Shown here piece after piece: positions 7,602 to 16,132 of a stretch of 16,528 bases of DNA (positions are counted from its first letter, which is position 1; each line of letters begins with the position of its first letter). A model generated the notes under the pieces. It was not told where the DNA came from, did no database searches, and saw only the letters and a program-made list of their open reading frames with translations. The stretch is from Spartobacteria bacterium UBA6821 (GTDB lineage Bacteria > Verrucomicrobiota > Verrucomicrobiia > Chthoniobacterales > UBA6821): positions 1-16,528 of the forward strand of contig DKEN01000091.1 of NCBI GenBank assembly GCA_002452515.1, read 5' to 3'. Both the position numbers and the translations under genes were made by a program.

Positions 7602-8885
7602 TTACTGCTGCATGCCCTGAATGATGCCGATGAGTGGCAGGAAGAGCGCGACAACGATGCCACCAACGATGACTGCAAGGAAGACAATCATGATCGGTTC
7701 CATTAACGAAGTGAGACCTGCCACGGCATTGTCAACTTCATCGTCATAGAGATCGGCAACCTTAAGGAGCATGTCCGGCAATTGGCCGGTTTCTTCGCCG
7801 ACATCAACCATGCTGACAACCATGGGAGGGAAGACACCGCTTGCCTCCATCGGACGGACGATTGATTCGCCCTCACGGACACTGTCATGGATTTTTGAAA
7901 TGGCCGTGGCGATGACGGTATTGCCCGCCGTTTCCTTGGTGATGTTGAGGGCCTGGAGAATAGGCACACCGCTGGAGACAAGTGTGCCTAGGGTGCGGGT
8001 GAAACGGGAAATGCCGTTTTTTCGTGTCAGGTCACCGAACATCGGGGCCTTGAGGGCGAGTTGGTCGAGGAGGGCCGAACCCTTCTCGGTAGAAGCGATG
8101 TATTTGAAAAGAGAGACGATGACTGCGCCAACGATGAGAATCCAGAGGATGTTGTCCTTGATGCCCCTGCTCATGCCCACCACGATCTGGGTGATCAGGG
8201 GGAGGGGTTTTCCTCCCAACATGTCGTGGAAGATCTGTTCGAATTTAGGAACAATGAAAACGAGCAGTCCTGACACAATCAACACGGCGATGACCAGAAC
8301 GATGGCGGGGTACATCATGGCGGATTGCACCTTTCCTTTCACCCGCTGCGCTTTCTCCTGAAACTCGGCAAGACGGTTGAGTACGATTTCAAGCACGCCG
8401 CCCAACTCACCCGCCTTCACCATGTTCACATAGAGCTTGTTGAAAATTTTCGGGTGGGTAATCAGGCTGTCACTGAAGGTGCTTCCTCCCTGCACTGATT
8501 CGGCAAGATCGGAGATGGTTCGTTTGAGCACCGGATCCGGCTCCTGATTGCCGAGAACCGTCAACCCCCTCAGCAGCGGCAGTCCCGCATCAATCAAGGT
8601 GGCCAACTGGCGCGTGAAGATCATCAGAGTTTTGCTCTTGATGGTCTTTTTTTGGAGGAAGGGAATGGTGAACCCGCCTGGCTTTTTGGCGGCGCTGCTT
8701 TTGCCGACTACAGGTGCGGGCGGTTTTTTCCCTTTACCCTTGCCTGCGGCCTGCTCCTTGACACTGGTGGGGAAGAGGCCTCTCCCTCGCAGGAGGTTAA
8801 TGGCTTCTGTTTGATTTGCAGCATCTAGATGGTCACTGACTTGCTGCCCTTGAGCGTCAAGGGCTACGAATGCAAAGGAGGGCAT
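7602..8885 (-). CDS. Type II secretion system F / type IV pilus assembly platform protein (GspF/PilC family)
   Basis: The product is 427 aa, an inner-membrane platform protein linking the assembly ATPase to the pseudopilus. It has two T2SSF domains, about 87-209 (FTRQLATLIDAGLPLLRGL...MVKAGELGGVLE) and about 293-415 (FTRTLGTLVSSGVPILQAL...VDVGEETGQLPDML). Transmembrane segments lie near 193-213, 244-262 and 397-420. The N-terminus starts with the usual FAFVALDAQGQ; a low-complexity Lys/Pro/Ala/Gly linker (47-70) separates it from the first domain. The pseudopilin gene follows 20 bases downstream. No secretin, ATPase or minor pseudopilin gene is present, so this is a partial locus. GspF and PilC cannot be separated by sequence alone. 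AGGAA about 8 bases upstream is the nearest thing to a Shine-Dalgarno motif in the window. Confidence 0.95.
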   Translation of the reverse strand: MPSFAFVALDAQGQQVSDHLDAANQTEAINLLRGRGLFPTSVKEQAAGKGKGKKPPAPVVGKSSAAKKPGGFTIPFLQKKTIKSKTLMIFTRQLATLIDAGLPLLRGLTVLGNQEPDPVLKRTISDLAESVQGGSTFSDSLITHPKIFNKLYVNMVKAGELGGVLEIVLNRLAEFQEKAQRVKGKVQSAMMYPAIVLVIAVLIVSGLLVFIVPKFEQIFHDMLGGKPLPLITQIVVGMSRGIKDNILWILIVGAVIVSLFKYIASTEKGSALLDQLALKAPMFGDLTRKNGISRFTRTLGTLVSSGVPILQALNITKETAGNTVIATAISKIHDSVREGESIVRPMEASGVFPPMVVSMVDVGEETGQLPDMLLKVADLYDDEVDNAVAGLTSLMEPIMIVFLAVIVGGIVVALFLPLIGIIQGMQQ

Positions 8886-8956
8886 CCATGGTTCCTAATC
8901 GGGCAAGGCATATTCTGTCGAGCCGAGAAGTTTGAAAACGGACCGAACAAGGAGGC

Positions 8957-9589
8957 TTATTGAAGATAGGGATTGGTCATTTTTTCCCTTCCGATGCTTG
9001 TTGAAGGACCATGTCCTGGATAGACGATGGTTGTGTCACTAAGTGGGAAAAGTTTGCTCCGGATTCCATGAAGGAGTAGGTCCCGGTCGCCCCCCGGGAG
9101 ATCCCATCGGCCGACCCCTCCTGCAAAAAGCACGTCACCCCCAAAGAGAACGGAATTTTCGCCCGTGTTGTTGTGGAAGCAGAGGCTGCCGGGGCAGTGG
9201 CCCGGAACTTCAAAGATATCAAAAGTGCTCCCCAACAATGCTTGTCTTTTCCCCTCCTGAAGGAGCAACCCAGCTGAAACCGGTTCAACCTCCAGATCAA
9301 GTCCGAACCGACGGAGGAGTTGCCTGTCGGCAAGCATTTCCTCCGTCGTGGCGTGCATGGCGACCGGACAGTGGTGAATGCGTGCAAGTTCGGCGGCATC
9401 CCAAACATGGTCGAAGTGGCCGTGGGTAAGGACGAGCAGGGAAATCGGGATGTCCCGAAAAGCCTCTGCAGCACCTTCGGGAGCATCAATCAGGAGATTT
9501 CCACCGGGACACGAGAGTAGGTAGGAATTGGTCTCTAAAGCACCCCCGGTGAACATTTTCGGGGGGGTAGGTGTCGTAACTTCGTTCAT
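8957..9589 (-). CDS. Metallo-beta-lactamase-fold hydrolase, glyoxalase II-like (YcbL/GloC type)
   Basis: The product is 210 aa. The metal site is complete: THGHFDH (55-61), His131 in PGHCPGS, Asp152 in GGDVLF and His193 in PGHGP. The C-terminal layout PGHGPSTSIGREKMTNPYL is typical of single-domain glyoxalase II-like enzymes that hydrolyse hydroxyacyl-glutathione-type thioesters. The true substrate is unknown; other thioesters or persulfides are possible, although the persulfide-dioxygenase layout fits less well. The ATG at 9589 is used; an in-frame ATG at 9556 (MFTGGALETNSY) would begin at the first conserved strand. The gene is divergent from the tail-specific protease. pilC/gspF starts 71 bases downstream on the same strand, so cotranscription is possible but there is no functional reason to expect it. 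Confidence 0.9.
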   Translation of the reverse strand: MNEVTTPTPPKMFTGGALETNSYLLSCPGGNLLIDAPEGAAEAFRDIPISLLVLTHGHFDHVWDAAELARIHHCPVAMHATTEEMLADRQLLRRFGLDLEVEPVSAGLLLQEGKRQALLGSTFDIFEVPGHCPGSLCFHNNTGENSVLFGGDVLFAGGVGRWDLPGGDRDLLLHGIRSKLFPLSDTTIVYPGHGPSTSIGREKMTNPYLQ

Positions 9590-9637
9590 CTCATGAAGTT
9601 TGCTTTTCTTCCGTCTCTCTGCAACGTTGTTATTTCC

Positions 9638-11881
9638 ATGACCTCCAGCCTCCCCAAGGTGACAAAAAAACTCTTTTTCGGCGTTGCGCTGTTTGCCGTC
9701 GCACTCTGTTGGAGTGGCTCGCTCTCAGCTGAAGATACGAATGCGAGCGTTACAACTGCTCCCACAAACGCGCCGACTACCGACATGGGGCCAGTTGCCG
9801 CCACTGTGGCTAGGATGTTGGAGCAGGGGCATTACCTTCATCCCCTCTCCCTGGCGGAAAAGAATCCGCCGCATCTTGAGTCCGAGCCTCCCCTACCCAT
9901 GTCAGAAAGGGTGTTAAAAAATTATCTTCAGGTACTCGATTACAACCATCTCTATTTTACCAAAGGGGATGTGGATGAATTCAATGACCGGTATGCGCCC
10001 ACGCTGGCTAGCGATATTCTTCATGGGGATCTGACGGCACCACGGGAAATTTTCACGCGGTATCGTCAGCGGGTGGAGGAAAGGGTGGCCAAGAACAAGG
10101 TGCTGGCGGCCGCACCGCATGACTTCTCCAGTGACAAGTCAATTCAGATAGACCGCAAGAAGGCACCGTGGCCGGCCGATGAGGCGGAGGCGGACAAACT
10201 CTGGGCGGATCGGATTGAGGCCGAGTTGTTACAGGAGCATCTTAATGAACATCCCATCAATCCCCCGGCGAAGGTGGTTTCGAAGAGGTACGATCAATAT
10301 CTCAAGAGCATCAATGAGCAGAATGACGAGGATGTGATCAAGACCTTCCTGGATGCGCTTGCCCAGAGTTACGACCCCCATTCCGACTACATGAGCCCCT
10401 CGGAAATGGAGAATTTCATGATTCAGATGAAGCTTTCGCTGGTCGGAATAGGGGCTGTCTTGAGGCCTGATGACGGCTATGCAAAAATCGTGGAAGTGGT
10501 TCCGGGTGGTCCCGCAGACAAGGATGGAAGACTGAAGGCCAATGACCGGATTGCCGCCGTGGCACAGGGGAAGGGTCCCTTTGAGGATGTTGTCGACATG
10601 AATCTCGACAAGGTTGTTGAGAAAATTCGTGGTGACAAAGGCAGCTTGGTGCGGCTTCAGGTCATTCCTGCGAATACCACTGATCCCTCCAAACGGAGCG
10701 TCATTGAGATCAACCGGGATGTTGTGCAACTCAAGGATGCGGAGACCAAGGGGGAGATTATCGAGAGCAAGGGAGCCGATGGAACCATTAAGAAACTCGG
10801 CTGGCTGACTGTGCCCTCCTTTTACAACAGCGAGATGGATCACCAGCCGGGCCAACGCGAGGCCAGTACCACCAAGGATGTTCGCAGAATCCTAACCCGG
10901 ATGAAAAAGGAAGGGATTCAGGGGTTGGTCGTCGACCTGCGTCGCGACGGCGGAGGCTCGCTCGAAGAAGCGATCAATCTTAGCGGACTTTTTGTCGGGC
11001 CGGGACCGGTGGTGCAGGCAAAAGACTCCAACGGACGGGTGAGTGTCTCGGAAGATAGTGAGATCAAACCCTTCTATGATGGTCCGATGGTTGTCCTCAT
11101 CAACAGGTTGAGTGCCTCCGCAAGCGAGATTTTTGCCGCTGCCCTTCAAGATTACGGTCGCGCTGTCATCGTCGGTGATCAGAGAAGCTTTGGAAAAGGA
11201 ACGGTTCAGACACTCCTGGATGTGGACAAGTTCATGCCCCTCTTTCACTCAGAGGGAGCTGGGGCCGGATCTCTCAAACTCACGATTCAGAAATTCTACC
11301 GTGTTTCCGGAGGATCCACTCAGCATCGCGGTGTTCTCTCCGACATCGTCCTTCCATCCCCGACCGATACGCCGGAGATTGGGGAGGGTTCGCTTCCCAA
11401 TCCTCTGGCCTACGACGAGGTCGATCCCCAGCCGATTAATAAATTCAGCACCACCACGCCGTTGATTGAGGCTCTACGTCAACGCTCCTCGTCGCGCGTC
11501 GCGAAAGATCCGGAATTTCACTTCATCAGCGAGGATATGAAACTGCTCAGGGAGAGGCTTGACCGCAACCAACTCTCGCTTAATGAAAAAGTCCGCAAGG
11601 CGGAACTTGCCAACGAGAAAAAAACGCGCGAGGAGCGTGACGCGGAACGAAAGCTGCATCCGGAACCGCAAGACAAGGCTTATGAGGTCTCGCTTGATAC
11701 CGTTGACAAGCCTGAGTTGCCACTGGTGACTAAGAAGAAAGCACCGCCCGCGGATCCCGAGGATGATGAGGCGGCGACTCCACCGGTTGACGCTCCCGAT
11801 ATGGTCAGACTTGAGGCCCTAAAAATTTTGGAGGACCTCTCCTCGATGACTCATTCGTTGCGCACGGCTGGCAGCCAATAA
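9638..11881 (+). CDS. prc: Tail-specific (carboxy-terminal processing) protease, peptidase family S41
   Basis: The product is 747 aa from this start. The order is: signal peptide with basic KVTKK and a hydrophobic core ending near SLSAE; a long N-terminal tail-specific-protease domain (about 55-255, containing DPHSDYMSP); a PDZ domain (about 267-360); an S41 catalytic domain (about 390-575); and a charged C-terminal extension (about 585-735). The catalytic dyad lies in RLSASASEIF and RSFGKGTVQ (Ser494 and Lys520 in this numbering, with an Asp in ALQDYG between). QKFYRVSGGSTQHRGV is near-identical to the E. coli Tsp block. Such proteases trim or degrade periplasmic proteins from the C-terminus. 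An in-frame ATG at 9593 would add 15 residues ahead of the signal peptide and put the start 3 bases from the divergent gene; 9638 gives the better signal peptide. Confidence 0.95.
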   Translation: MTSSLPKVTKKLFFGVALFAVALCWSGSLSAEDTNASVTTAPTNAPTTDMGPVAATVARMLEQGHYLHPLSLAEKNPPHLESEPPLPMSERVLKNYLQVLDYNHLYFTKGDVDEFNDRYAPTLASDILHGDLTAPREIFTRYRQRVEERVAKNKVLAAAPHDFSSDKSIQIDRKKAPWPADEAEADKLWADRIEAELLQEHLNEHPINPPAKVVSKRYDQYLKSINEQNDEDVIKTFLDALAQSYDPHSDYMSPSEMENFMIQMKLSLVGIGAVLRPDDGYAKIVEVVPGGPADKDGRLKANDRIAAVAQGKGPFEDVVDMNLDKVVEKIRGDKGSLVRLQVIPANTTDPSKRSVIEINRDVVQLKDAETKGEIIESKGADGTIKKLGWLTVPSFYNSEMDHQPGQREASTTKDVRRILTRMKKEGIQGLVVDLRRDGGGSLEEAINLSGLFVGPGPVVQAKDSNGRVSVSEDSEIKPFYDGPMVVLINRLSASASEIFAAALQDYGRAVIVGDQRSFGKGTVQTLLDVDKFMPLFHSEGAGAGSLKLTIQKFYRVSGGSTQHRGVLSDIVLPSPTDTPEIGEGSLPNPLAYDEVDPQPINKFSTTTPLIEALRQRSSSRVAKDPEFHFISEDMKLLRERLDRNQLSLNEKVRKAELANEKKTREERDAERKLHPEPQDKAYEVSLDTVDKPELPLVTKKKAPPADPEDDEAATPPVDAPDMVRLEALKILEDLSSMTHSLRTAGSQ

Positions 11882-11910
11882 AAGTTTATCAATTATGACA
11901 GGGGTCGGGA

Positions 11911-11940
11911 TTGACACTCCCGTACTGTGCGTTTTATCTT
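11911..11940 (+). promoter_or_regulatory. Sigma-70-type promoter for the proline-rich protein gene
   Basis: A perfect -35 TTGACA (11911-11916) is followed after 18 bases by TATCTT (11935-11940, four of six consensus positions). A small inverted repeat CGGGA/TCCCG (11906-11910 with 11918-11922) brackets the -35 box and could be an operator or a weak end-hairpin for the upstream protease transcript. The expected transcript start, near 11947, lies downstream of the GTG at 11927, which argues for translation starting at 11984 instead. Confidence 0.5.
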
Positions 11941-11983
11941 TCGACTCGAAGCTTCCCCTAAACCTCCGAACATTATCCAAGCC

Positions 11984-12568
11984 GTGAGCGATTCCTCCAC
12001 AGACAATCCTATTCCCCCGATGCCAGCAGCTCCAGGTGCTCCTGTTAAGTTGCCTCCGCTGAATCTTCCGCCCAAGCCAATACCAGCTGGTATTCCGGGA
12101 GCCCCTTCAGCCGGCGGTCCCCCAAAAATGCCCAGCATGCCGGGTGCCTTGAAGCCACTTGGTGAGATCAAGCCACCTGCCCTGGCGGTTCCTTCAGTGC
12201 CGAAGCCAGCGATTCCGAGTGTTCCAGCAGCAGCCCCAGCTCCTGCCACCCCTGCGCCCGTCAAACCGGAAATGGTGGTGCCTCCAGCCGCCGCCAAACC
12301 GCTTCCGCAGGCCACCATCAAGCTGCAAGCAGCTCCGGCTGCCGCTGCCGCCCGCAAGCCACTTGAATCCCTAGCTGTTCCCGCCTCCAAGAAACTTGAT
12401 CTTGCCGAACTCAAGGGAGAGGGAAAATCCGCAGCTGATTTCGACGAGGACGAGGATGAGACGGCTGAGAATGCGGCCGATGATATTCCCTTGCCCTTTG
12501 CGATTGGGGCGGCGGCTCTTGCGCTTCTTGCTGTCGGCGTCCAAGTCTGGATGCTGCTGATTGCCTGA
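11984..12568 (+). CDS. Proline/alanine-rich protein with a single C-terminal membrane anchor, function unknown
   Basis: I do not recognise a family. From the GTG at 11984 it is 194 aa. Residues 1-137 are low-complexity Pro/Ala/Lys sequence (PPMPAAPGAP, PPLNLPPKPIPAG, AAAPAPATPAPVKP). A short stretch about 138-150 is followed by a strongly acidic run FDEDEDETAENAADD (about 153-167), and the protein ends in a hydrophobic helix (about 171-193, FAIGAAALALLAVGVQVWMLLIA minus its edges). There is no signal peptide, so a tail-anchored topology with the Pro-rich part in the cytoplasm is inferred. A longer frame from GTG 11927 adds 19 residues but starts upstream of the predicted -10 box. Codon use and the long continuous frame support it as real. 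Thioredoxin follows 27 bases later. It could be a linker or scaffold; no function is claimed. Confidence 0.72.
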   Translation: MSDSSTDNPIPPMPAAPGAPVKLPPLNLPPKPIPAGIPGAPSAGGPPKMPSMPGALKPLGEIKPPALAVPSVPKPAIPSVPAAAPAPATPAPVKPEMVVPPAAAKPLPQATIKLQAAPAAAAARKPLESLAVPASKKLDLAELKGEGKSAADFDEDEDETAENAADDIPLPFAIGAAALALLAVGVQVWMLLIA

Positions 12569-12587
12569 TTATTTTCACCTTTAAAAT
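12561..12587 (+). promoter_or_regulatory. Weak promoter candidate before thioredoxin
   Basis: TTGCCT (12561-12566) and TAAAAT (12582-12587) resemble -35 and -10 boxes, but the spacer is only 15 bases, shorter than the usual 16-18. It overlaps the end of the preceding gene. Thioredoxin may simply be read from the upstream promoter. Confidence 0.2.
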
Positions 12588-12595
12588 ACCTCTCC

Positions 12596-12919
12596 ATGGC
12601 CTCACCAAACGTCCTTGAACTCACCGATGCAACTTACGACGAGACAGTGGCGAAATCGCCCGTCCTGCTCGTGGATTTCTGGGCGCCTTGGTGCGGGCCT
12701 TGCAAGATGATTGCACCCGTGATTGATGAGATTGCCAACGAGTTGGTGGGCAGTGTTACTGTAGCCAAAGTGAATGTCGATGAGACTCCCGCTGTTGCTC
12801 AGGCCAACCGCATCACGGCAATTCCATCACTCTTTATTTACAAGAACGGAACCTTGGTTGAGCGGTCCACCGGGCTTGCCTCCAAGGGAGCCTTGCTTGA
12901 AAAGCTGAAGGCTCTCTGA
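12596..12919 (+). CDS. trxA: Thioredoxin
   Basis: The product is 107 aa, the standard length of a cytoplasmic thioredoxin, with no signal peptide. It has the redox motif WCGPC (32-36) within VDFWAPWCGPCKMIAPV, and the cis-proline Pro77 in TAIPSLFIYKNG. It reduces protein disulfides using electrons from thioredoxin reductase, which is not in this window. The buried Asp (Asp27 in LLVDFWA) is present. The ATG is preceded by TACCTCTCC, without a Shine-Dalgarno motif. Start and length leave little room for doubt. Nothing in the window shows a specific partner. Confidence 0.97.
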   Translation: MASPNVLELTDATYDETVAKSPVLLVDFWAPWCGPCKMIAPVIDEIANELVGSVTVAKVNVDETPAVAQANRITAIPSLFIYKNGTLVERSTGLASKGALLEKLKAL

Positions 12920-12938
12920 GCTGGAAGTCGCGTCTTTC

Positions 12939-12959
12939 CGATCACGCGGATCGATTTTT
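12939..12959 (+). terminator. Possible intrinsic terminator after thioredoxin
   Basis: CGATC (12939-12943) pairs with GATCG (12949-12953) around the loop ACGCG, followed by one A and then TTTTT (12955-12959). The stem is short at five pairs, so termination would be partial at best. The T run abuts the next gene's start region, which argues against using the TTG at 12958 as its start. Confidence 0.3.
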
Positions 12960-12966
12960 GTTTCTC

Positions 12967-14016
12967 GTGACGGAGGCATTTCCAACGCCACGCTCCGAAG
13001 GCTATTCCATGCCTGCGGAATGGGAAGTTCATGAGGCGACCTGGATCTCCTGGCCTGATCGGAACGGGCAGAGTTTTCCGGGGAGCTATGATCGTGTCAC
13101 GCCGACGCTAGTTCTTATGGCGACGGCGATTGCAGAATCGGAAATCCTTCGTATCAATATTTCTTCTCCCGAGCAGGAGAGAGAAATCCGTGGCCTCCTC
13201 TCTCCTGTGGTTCCGATGGAACGTGTCGAGTTTTTTGATATTCCCACCAACGAACCTTGGTGTCGTGATCATGGACCGATCTTCGTCAAACGAGAGAGCG
13301 TTCCAACACTCGCCATCAATGACTTTGGGTACAACGCCTGGGGAGGAAAGTACCCCCCCTATGATGCCGATGACATCGTTCCCACCACGATTGCGAAACG
13401 GTTTGGACTGCCGCTTTTCGAGCCTGGATTTATTCTTGAGGGAGGATCTGTTGATCCCAATGGGGATGGAACCCTGCTCACCACGGAATCCTGCCTGCTG
13501 AATCCGAACCGTAATCCCTCCATGTCCCGGGAACTGATCGAGCAGGGACTTCGAGACTATCTTGGAGTGGAGCAGATTCTCTGGCTTGGGGATGGAATCG
13601 AAGGGGATGACACCGACGGTCATGTTGATGACATCACCCGCTTTGTTTCCCGTGAAACCGTGGTGACCGTTATGGAACCGGATTGTGCGGATCCCAACCA
13701 TGAACCTCTTGCGGCGAATCTTGAGCGGTTGCGAGCCATGTCTCTTGCTGACGGCACTCCCTTGACTGTTCTGGAACTACCGATGCCGCCCCGCATCGAC
13801 CGCGAGGGATTGAGACTTCCTGCAAGCCATGCCAATTTCTACATCGCCAATACCTCGGTGCTGATGCCTTCCTTTGGTGGAAAATCAGATCAATCCGCGG
13901 CTGCGATCCTTGCCGATGTTTTTCCGACACGAAAAATCATCCCCATTGATTGCCGCGAACTCATCTGGGGACTGGGGGCCTTTCACTGTCTGACTCAACA
14001 ACAGCCTGTTCCATAG
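12967..14016 (+). CDS. Agmatine deiminase family protein (PAD_porph / guanidino-group modifying superfamily)
   Basis: The product is 349 aa from the GTG at 12967. Residues GYSMPAEWEVHEATWISWP (12-30) are the usual opening block of agmatine deiminase. Catalytic-region residues are visible: PWCRDHGP (97-104, Asp101), EGG (158-160), TDGHVDD (216-222, His219 and Asp221) and the nucleophile Cys341 in FHCLTQQQP. The expected reaction is agmatine to N-carbamoylputrescine plus ammonia, a step toward putrescine. The usual GGG just before the active cysteine is GLGAFHC here, so a related guanidino substrate cannot be excluded. The partner N-carbamoylputrescine amidase is not in the window. TTG at 12958 and ATG at 13009 are other possible starts; the GTG follows a pyrimidine run (TTTGTTTCTC) as at neighbouring genes. 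Confidence 0.88.
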   Translation: MTEAFPTPRSEGYSMPAEWEVHEATWISWPDRNGQSFPGSYDRVTPTLVLMATAIAESEILRINISSPEQEREIRGLLSPVVPMERVEFFDIPTNEPWCRDHGPIFVKRESVPTLAINDFGYNAWGGKYPPYDADDIVPTTIAKRFGLPLFEPGFILEGGSVDPNGDGTLLTTESCLLNPNRNPSMSRELIEQGLRDYLGVEQILWLGDGIEGDDTDGHVDDITRFVSRETVVTVMEPDCADPNHEPLAANLERLRAMSLADGTPLTVLELPMPPRIDREGLRLPASHANFYIANTSVLMPSFGGKSDQSAAAILADVFPTRKIIPIDCRELIWGLGAFHCLTQQQPVP

Positions 14017-14128
14017 TCTGCTGATCCTTCTGATTTCATGGACGGAAAGTGAGCGGATCACGAAAAAATTTCATCGTTGCAGGCTTGCAAATTACGAGTG
14101 GTAAGGGTGTTCTGATATGCTCCTTTTC

Positions 14129-16102
14129 ATGAATACAGAAATCCTCCAACTTGCCGCCCGCGATGCACGCGGACTAGCCATTGATGCCGTTTCCGCCTGC
14201 AAATCGGGTCATCTCGGACTTCCGCTTGGAGCCGCAGATATCGGTGCCGTCCTGTTCGGGCATGCTCTTCAGCTAAATCCCTCCACCCCCCGTTGGATCA
14301 ACCGTGACCGGTTCATTCTTTCTGCGGGCCATGGCAGCATGTTTCTCTATTCATGGCTCCATCTCTCCGGTTTTGATCTTCCCCTGGATCAGCTCAAAAA
14401 ATTCCGCACCCTTCACAGCATCACCCCAGGACATCCCGAGTTTCACGAAACCCCGGGCGTAGAAGCCACCACCGGGCCTCTCGGTCAGGGAGTCGCCAAT
14501 GCCGTCGGTTTCGCCATGTCAGGCAAGATGGCAGCCGCCCGTTTTAACACCCCACAGCACACCATTCTGGACAACCATGTCGTCGTTCTTGCCGGTGACG
14601 GCTGCCTTCAGGAAGGTGTTTCCGCCGAGGCTTCGTCTCTCGCCGGCCATCTCGGTCTCGATAACCTGATCCTTTTCTATGATGCTAACAGGGTGACTCT
14701 GGATGCCATGTTGGATGTCAGTCAGAGTGAGGATGTGTCGGCCCGCTACCGGGCGTATGGATGGGATGTCCAGGAGATCGACGGCCACAACTACGGTGCC
14801 ATTCTGGCTGCCTACGAGCAGGCCAAGGCCACAAAAGGGAAGCCGCATCTCATTGTCGCCCGCACCATGATTGGTAAGGGCATCCCCCAAGTTGAAGGAA
14901 CGAGCAAGGCGCATGGTGAAGGCGGTGTGAAATTTGCCGACGATGCCCGCAAAGGACTCGGTCTGCCCGAGGAAAAATTCTTTGTTTCTCCAGAAGTCAC
15001 CGCCTACTTCGCGGCACTCAAGGACAAGCGTGCCGAGGCCCATGCTGCCTGGGAGCAGGAATACTCCGCCTGGCGTTCCGCCAACACCGAACTCGCAGCA
15101 CTGTTTGATTCCGGTATCAATCAGGAAGTTCCCGATTTGCTCTCCGTCATCCCGACATTCCCAGAGGACGAAAGCATTGCCACCCGCAAGGCCGGAAGCG
15201 TTGTCCTTCAGCCGATTTCCAAAGCCATGCCGCTCTTCATCAGTGGTAGTGCCGATCTCCACGGGTCGACGCTGAACTACATCGAAAACGGCGGGAATTT
15301 CGACCGTCAGGACAATGCCGGTCGCAACATCCACTTCGGAATCCGTGAGCATGCCATGTGCGCCATCCTCAATGGCTACGCCTACGACGGAATCTTCCGT
15401 CCGAGTGGTGCGACATTCCTCGTCTTTAGTGATTACGGTCGTCCTTCGATCCGTGTTGCCGCACTGTCGAAGCTCCCCGTACTCTATATCTTCACCCATG
15501 ATTCCGTCGCGGTTGGTGAAGATGGACCTACCCACGAACCCGTTGAGACCGTAGCCGCTCTGCGTGCCATTCCTGGACTCGATGTCATCCGTCCCGCCGA
15601 TCCTGAAGAGACCGCCGGTGCCTATGCCGCAGCGTTGGAGCATACCGGTGGACCGACACTTCTCTCCCTTTCGCGCCAGAATCTGCCGAACCTGAAGGAA
15701 ATTCCCGTTGAGACCCGCCGTAAGGGAGTCTTTAAGGGAGCCTATGTCGCCCGCAAGGAGACTGCGGAGCTTGATACCATCATTCTCTCAGCAGGCAGCG
15801 AACTTCATGTAGCTCTGGAAGCGGCCACAACACTTGGAGCCGGAACCCGTGTGGTTTCCGTGCCCTGTTTCGAGCGTTTCCTTCGCCAGGACGCAGCGTA
15901 TCAGGAAGAGATTCTTCCTTCCGGATGCCGCAAGCGTGTTTCCATTGAGGCCGGTATCTCCGATCCGTGGTTCCGCTTTGTCGGACTTGATGGCAAGACC
16001 GTTGGCATCAATCGTTTCGGTCTCAGCGCTCCCGGTCCCACGGTGCTCAAGGAACTCGGCATCACAGCCGATGCCGTGGTCGCTGCTGCCCGTTCGCTCT
16101 AA
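14129..16102 (+). CDS. tkt: Transketolase
   Basis: The product is 657 aa, near the usual 660. This thiamine-diphosphate enzyme moves two-carbon units between ketose and aldose phosphates in the pentose phosphate pathway. Visible features: [15 protein letters not shown] (25-39); [11 protein letters not shown] (65-75); the diphosphate/Mg motif GDGCLQEG (156-163) with Asn187 in [17 protein letters not shown] and [14 protein letters not shown] with the catalytic Glu; [32 protein letters not shown]; and a C-terminal domain with the phosphate-binding end. All three domains are complete. The ATG at 14129 (MNTEIL) is preferred over 14117, which adds MLLF. The upstream 112-base gap has a near-palindrome TTGCAGGCTTGCAA (14077-14090) but no clear promoter. 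Confidence 0.97.
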   Translation: MNTEILQLAARDARGLAIDAVSACKSGHLGLPLGAADIGAVLFGHALQLNPSTPRWINRDRFILSAGHGSMFLYSWLHLSGFDLPLDQLKKFRTLHSITPGHPEFHETPGVEATTGPLGQGVANAVGFAMSGKMAAARFNTPQHTILDNHVVVLAGDGCLQEGVSAEASSLAGHLGLDNLILFYDANRVTLDAMLDVSQSEDVSARYRAYGWDVQEIDGHNYGAILAAYEQAKATKGKPHLIVARTMIGKGIPQVEGTSKAHGEGGVKFADDARKGLGLPEEKFFVSPEVTAYFAALKDKRAEAHAAWEQEYSAWRSANTELAALFDSGINQEVPDLLSVIPTFPEDESIATRKAGSVVLQPISKAMPLFISGSADLHGSTLNYIENGGNFDRQDNAGRNIHFGIREHAMCAILNGYAYDGIFRPSGATFLVFSDYGRPSIRVAALSKLPVLYIFTHDSVAVGEDGPTHEPVETVAALRAIPGLDVIRPADPEETAGAYAAALEHTGGPTLLSLSRQNLPNLKEIPVETRRKGVFKGAYVARKETAELDTIILSAGSELHVALEAATTLGAGTRVVSVPCFERFLRQDAAYQEEILPSGCRKRVSIEAGISDPWFRFVGLDGKTVGINRFGLSAPGPTVLKELGITADAVVAAARSL

Positions 16103-16132
16103 CGGAAGTTTCTCGTCAGCATTTAAATTTTG

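Noticed and set aside
14077..14113. Promoter for transketolase (TTGCAG or TTGCAA with a downstream -10)
   Set aside because: No -10 box with more than about three matches lies at 16-18 bases; the near-palindrome TTGCAGGCTTGCAA is too short to call an operator.
14519..15643. 374-codon open frame antisense to transketolase
   Set aside because: It is opposite a fully conserved transketolase and is explained by biased third codon positions; no recognisable protein.
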